A stretch of DNA of 64,000 nt, from contig JAJZTF010000001.1 in NCBI GenBank assembly GCA_021821945.1, positions 186,001-250,000 on the forward strand, in the 5' to 3' direction. Each line of letters starts with the position of its first letter. Within the stretch, counting starts at the first letter, position 1. Source of the stretch: Pseudomonadota bacterium (GTDB taxonomy: Bacteria; Pseudomonadota; Gammaproteobacteria; Burkholderiales; Gallionellaceae). Both the position numbers and the translations under genes were made by a program. Below the pieces are notes generated by a model. That model had not been told where the DNA came from. It was given only the letters and a program-made list of their open reading frames with translations, and searched no databases. Below, piece after piece: positions 62,304-64,000 of the stretch.

Positions 62304-62338
62304 CCCACAATTACCCACTTTTTACCACTGCGCCCCAC
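62304..62338 (-). promoter_or_regulatory. MraZ operator, four 10-bp-spaced repeats
   Basis: On the minus strand GTGGG, GTGGT, GTGGG and GTGGG stand at exact 10-bp spacing (plus positions 62334-62338, 62324-62328, 62314-62318, 62304-62308). MraZ binding sites in other bacteria are three or four TGGGN/GTGGG boxes with five-base spacers. The first box overlaps the -10; the last is next to the mraZ ribosome-binding site. Confidence 0.92.
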
Positions 62339-62365
62339 TATATTGAAAAAAATACCGACGGTCAA
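62337..62365 (-). promoter_or_regulatory. Sigma-70 promoter of the dcw cluster
   Basis: Minus strand TTGACC (62360-62365), 17-bp spacer, TATAGT (62337-62342). It is the only clear promoter for the tightly packed mraZ-to-ftsZ genes; internal promoters were not seen but cannot be excluded. Confidence 0.8.
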
Positions 62366-62529
62366 GCGAAAAATAGGATTTTTTCTTTTCAAGACAAAGG
62401 CTTAGCGAAGAAATCTAAAGTTGATAAATGTGCTTAAAAAGCAATGAATTGCATAATTAAGCTAAAGCCATTTGTGATGGATCTCATGCTTGAAACATGC
62501 TAAAGATGCTCAATCCGCGCCGGCGGGCA
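62366..62529. other. AT-rich intergenic spacer, no gene seen
   Basis: Together with the flanking regulatory sites this forms a ~310-bp gap between mraZ and the divergent binding-protein gene. The part at 62366-62480 is clearly more AT-rich than its surroundings. It contains short imperfect palindromes (GCAATGAATTGC; GCTTGAAACATGC region) but no coding frame or RNA gene I can support. A regulator site for the sensor system could lie here. Confidence 0.5.
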
Positions 62530-62559
62530 TTGCGCACACCTCTGCCAAGCCTTCATAAT
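62530..62559 (+). promoter_or_regulatory. Possible sigma-70 promoter of the right-end binding protein
   Basis: TTGCGC (62530-62535), 18-bp spacer, CATAAT (62554-62559). Moderate match; the leader of about 40 bases ends with a strong GGAGGA before the ATG. Confidence 0.45.
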
Positions 62560-62608
62560 TCGCCCAACAATCCGACAATAAGAACAGCACCAACAGGAGG
62601 AGTTAAAG

Positions 62609-63466
62609 ATGCAAATCCTGCGCGTTACGCTAGGCCTACTGCTGCTCTTTTTCAGCCATGCACAGGCAGCCCCCGTTCATTCCTTCGTCGTAAGCGATGT
62701 CGTCGTCAATTCAGGACAGGCGCATCAGATCGAGTCGTTCGTGCGCTACCTTTCCGAAAAGAGCGGCTATCCGATGCAGGCCGTCTTCACATCTCACTAC
62801 ACCGGGCTGTCCGACATACTTAGGGATCATCCCGATTCGATAGGCTGGACCTGCGGCGCCCCTTATGTCGAGGACCACAAGGCATATGGTCAGCAGCTCG
62901 TTGCAGTCCCGCTGTTCCATGGGAACCCCCTCTACCACAGCCTGGTACTGACGCAGAAGAACAGGCCGGAAAAGCAGCTTTCCGACTTCAAGGGGAAAGT
63001 GCTTGCCTATTCAGACATACGTTCAAATTCCGGATTCATCTCTCCTGCCTATGCACTTCACGAAAAGGGCATCGACATCTCCAAATACTTCAGGCTCACG
63101 ATAGACACGGGCTCACACGAGAACAGCATAGAAGCCCTACTGGGAGGCCTTGCCGATGTTTCTGCAGTCGACGAATATGTCTGGGTAGAGTATGTCAAAA
63201 CGCATCATGACGCAGCGAGCAAGCTCAAGGAAATCGGGCGCATGGGGCCATATCCCTTCACGCCCGTCGTCGCCGGACCCAAGGTCGATGCTGCAACCCT
63301 GAAGAAGCTGGAAGATGTCCTAACCGGAATGAAGGACGATGCAAAGGGCAGAGCAATGCTGAAGGATTTCGGCATGGACGGATTTGTGCTCGAGCCAGAC
63401 AGCTTTTATGCGCCGATCGCAAAGATGCTCGCTGCCGTCAGGCCTGACGGAGGCTCCGCCAAGTGA
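62609..63466 (+). CDS. PhnD-like periplasmic substrate-binding protein
   Basis: 285 residues with a signal peptide (MQILRVTLGLLLLFFSHAQA). PhnD-family features: VVVNSGQAHQIESFVRYLSEKSG at the start, DSIGWTCGAPYVEDHKAYGQQLVAVP in the first lobe, LAYSDIRSNSGFISPAYALHEKGI, and GLADVSAVDEYVWVEYV near the hinge. It is a second member alongside the one at the left end but only distantly similar by eye. The downstream sensor gene overlaps by GTGA. No ABC permease or ATPase is adjacent, so it probably presents its ligand to the sensor. A strong GGAGGAG precedes the ATG. Confidence 0.85.
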   Translation: MQILRVTLGLLLLFFSHAQAAPVHSFVVSDVVVNSGQAHQIESFVRYLSEKSGYPMQAVFTSHYTGLSDILRDHPDSIGWTCGAPYVEDHKAYGQQLVAVPLFHGNPLYHSLVLTQKNRPEKQLSDFKGKVLAYSDIRSNSGFISPAYALHEKGIDISKYFRLTIDTGSHENSIEALLGGLADVSAVDEYVWVEYVKTHHDAASKLKEIGRMGPYPFTPVVAGPKVDAATLKKLEDVLTGMKDDAKGRAMLKDFGMDGFVLEPDSFYAPIAKMLAAVRPDGGSAK

Positions 63467-64000
63467 AGAACTGGCTATACCGTTCCTTCTTCCGCCAGGT
63501 AAGCGTTATGCTTCTGATCTTTTCCGTGATCTCGATCTCGGCCTACGCGACTCACAACTATTTCGAACTGAAGCGCCAATGGCGCGACGCGATAGAGTCT
63601 CAGGCTTCGGACGCAACCCGTCTCGTTGCGCTCACCGTAGCGGATGACCTGCGCTATAGCAGACTCTTCGGCCTGTGGAGCAAACTGAAGCGAGTTAAGG
63701 AACAGGAAAACCAGGGCTCTCTCTACAGATTCAGGGAGATCACCGTTTTAGACAACCAGGGAAACACGATAGGCTCTACCGACCCCGAGAAACATCCTTT
63801 GATTCAGCCCTATGTATCCGAGGCGCAGGGCGACATTGAAACCATCAAGAGCATTTCTCCCGTGGAATTCGGCGGCGAAAGAATCGGCAGCATAGCCGCT
63901 ATTTTCGACATCACGCCATTCAGGCAATTTCTCTGGATCCACCTGCGCGACTTTGCGATCTATCTGTCTGCGCTAACTCTGGCCTCCGTCGCACTCGGCC
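63463..64000 (+). CDS. Membrane sensor protein, N-terminal part (partial)
   Basis: The frame is open from a GTG at 63463-63465 to the window end (179 codons). A first membrane helix lies at about residues 12-30 (VSVMLLIFSVISISAYA), then a periplasmic domain of about 125 residues (to roughly residue 155), then a second helix beginning near FAIYLSALTLASVALG. The periplasmic part contains ITVLDNQGNTIGSTDPEK, a PAS/Cache-like strand pattern. This is the architecture of a sensor kinase or diguanylate cyclase; the output domain is beyond the edge. GTGA overlap with the PhnD-like gene means the pair is co-translated. Confidence 0.8.
   Translation, partial: MKNWLYRSFFRQVSVMLLIFSVISISAYATHNYFELKRQWRDAIESQASDATRLVALTVADDLRYSRLFGLWSKLKRVKEQENQGSLYRFREITVLDNQGNTIGSTDPEKHPLIQPYVSEAQGDIETIKSISPVEFGGERIGSIAAIFDITPFRQFLWIHLRDFAIYLSALTLASVALG

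Overview
The window reads as a GC-rich betaproteobacterial chromosome, most likely Nitrosomonadales-like (Gallionellaceae or Thiobacillus relatives). The reasons are the order of the division/cell-wall (dcw) cluster, the rpsU-yqeY-dnaG-rpoD operon, a zapB-zapA-6S RNA block, a DUF3683-type flavin/iron-sulfur oxidoreductase and a BtuM-type B12 transporter. The family placement is inference. Coding density is very high, many genes overlap by 4 to 13 bases, and no rRNA, insertion sequence, integrase or CRISPR array was seen.

Layout. 1-4.9 kb: a periplasmic PhnD-like binding protein coupled to a membrane sensor that runs off the left edge, then YihY, WrbA, a truncated haemoglobin, outer-membrane phospholipase A and ThpR. 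4.9-10.4 kb: a 1270-residue FAD/4Fe-4S oxidoreductase and an unrecognised 527-residue protein. 10.4-14 kb: phoR and phoB behind a three-repeat Pho box, and a sodium:solute symporter. 14-20 kb: 2-Cys peroxiredoxin, msbA, then a complete B12-uptake unit (promoter, cobalamin riboswitch, btuB, btuM, cobO). 20-23.8 kb: zapB-like, zapA, 6S RNA, a DUF445 protein, and a decayed accessory patch (frameshifted rhuM and a broken HTH gene) next to tRNA-Phe. 23.9-27.3 kb: groES-groEL with a near-consensus sigma-32 promoter, and a nitronate monooxygenase-like protein. 27.4-36.3 kb: bioA-dacB, an exported molybdo-hydroxylase operon (xdhC, 2Fe-2S subunit, Mo subunit, mocA), an MFS exporter and a small zinc-ribbon membrane protein. 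36.4-42.3 kb: a CAU tRNA (probably Ile2) directly behind rpoD, then dnaG, yqeY, rpsU and tyrS. 42.4-44.8 kb: an M23 peptidase overlapping anmK. 44.8-62.3 kb: a 16-gene minus-strand dcw cluster from mraZ to ftsZ, headed by a promoter overlapped by four 10-bp-spaced MraZ boxes. 62.6-64 kb: a second PhnD-like binding protein coupled to a second membrane sensor, cut by the right edge.

How the genes work together: the largest theme is envelope growth. The dcw enzymes build lipid II and the divisome; M23, DacB and AnmK remodel and recycle the wall; MsbA and PldA act on outer-membrane lipids. A second theme is nutrient sensing: phoBR, B12 uptake under riboswitch control, and two PhnD-like/sensor pairs that probably report small oxyanions or similar ligands without being part of an ABC transporter. 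The best candidates for under-described biology are those two sensor pairs, the BtuM-based B12 route, the exported molybdo-hydroxylase without a FAD subunit, and two promoters placed so close to start codons that leaderless transcripts are predicted.
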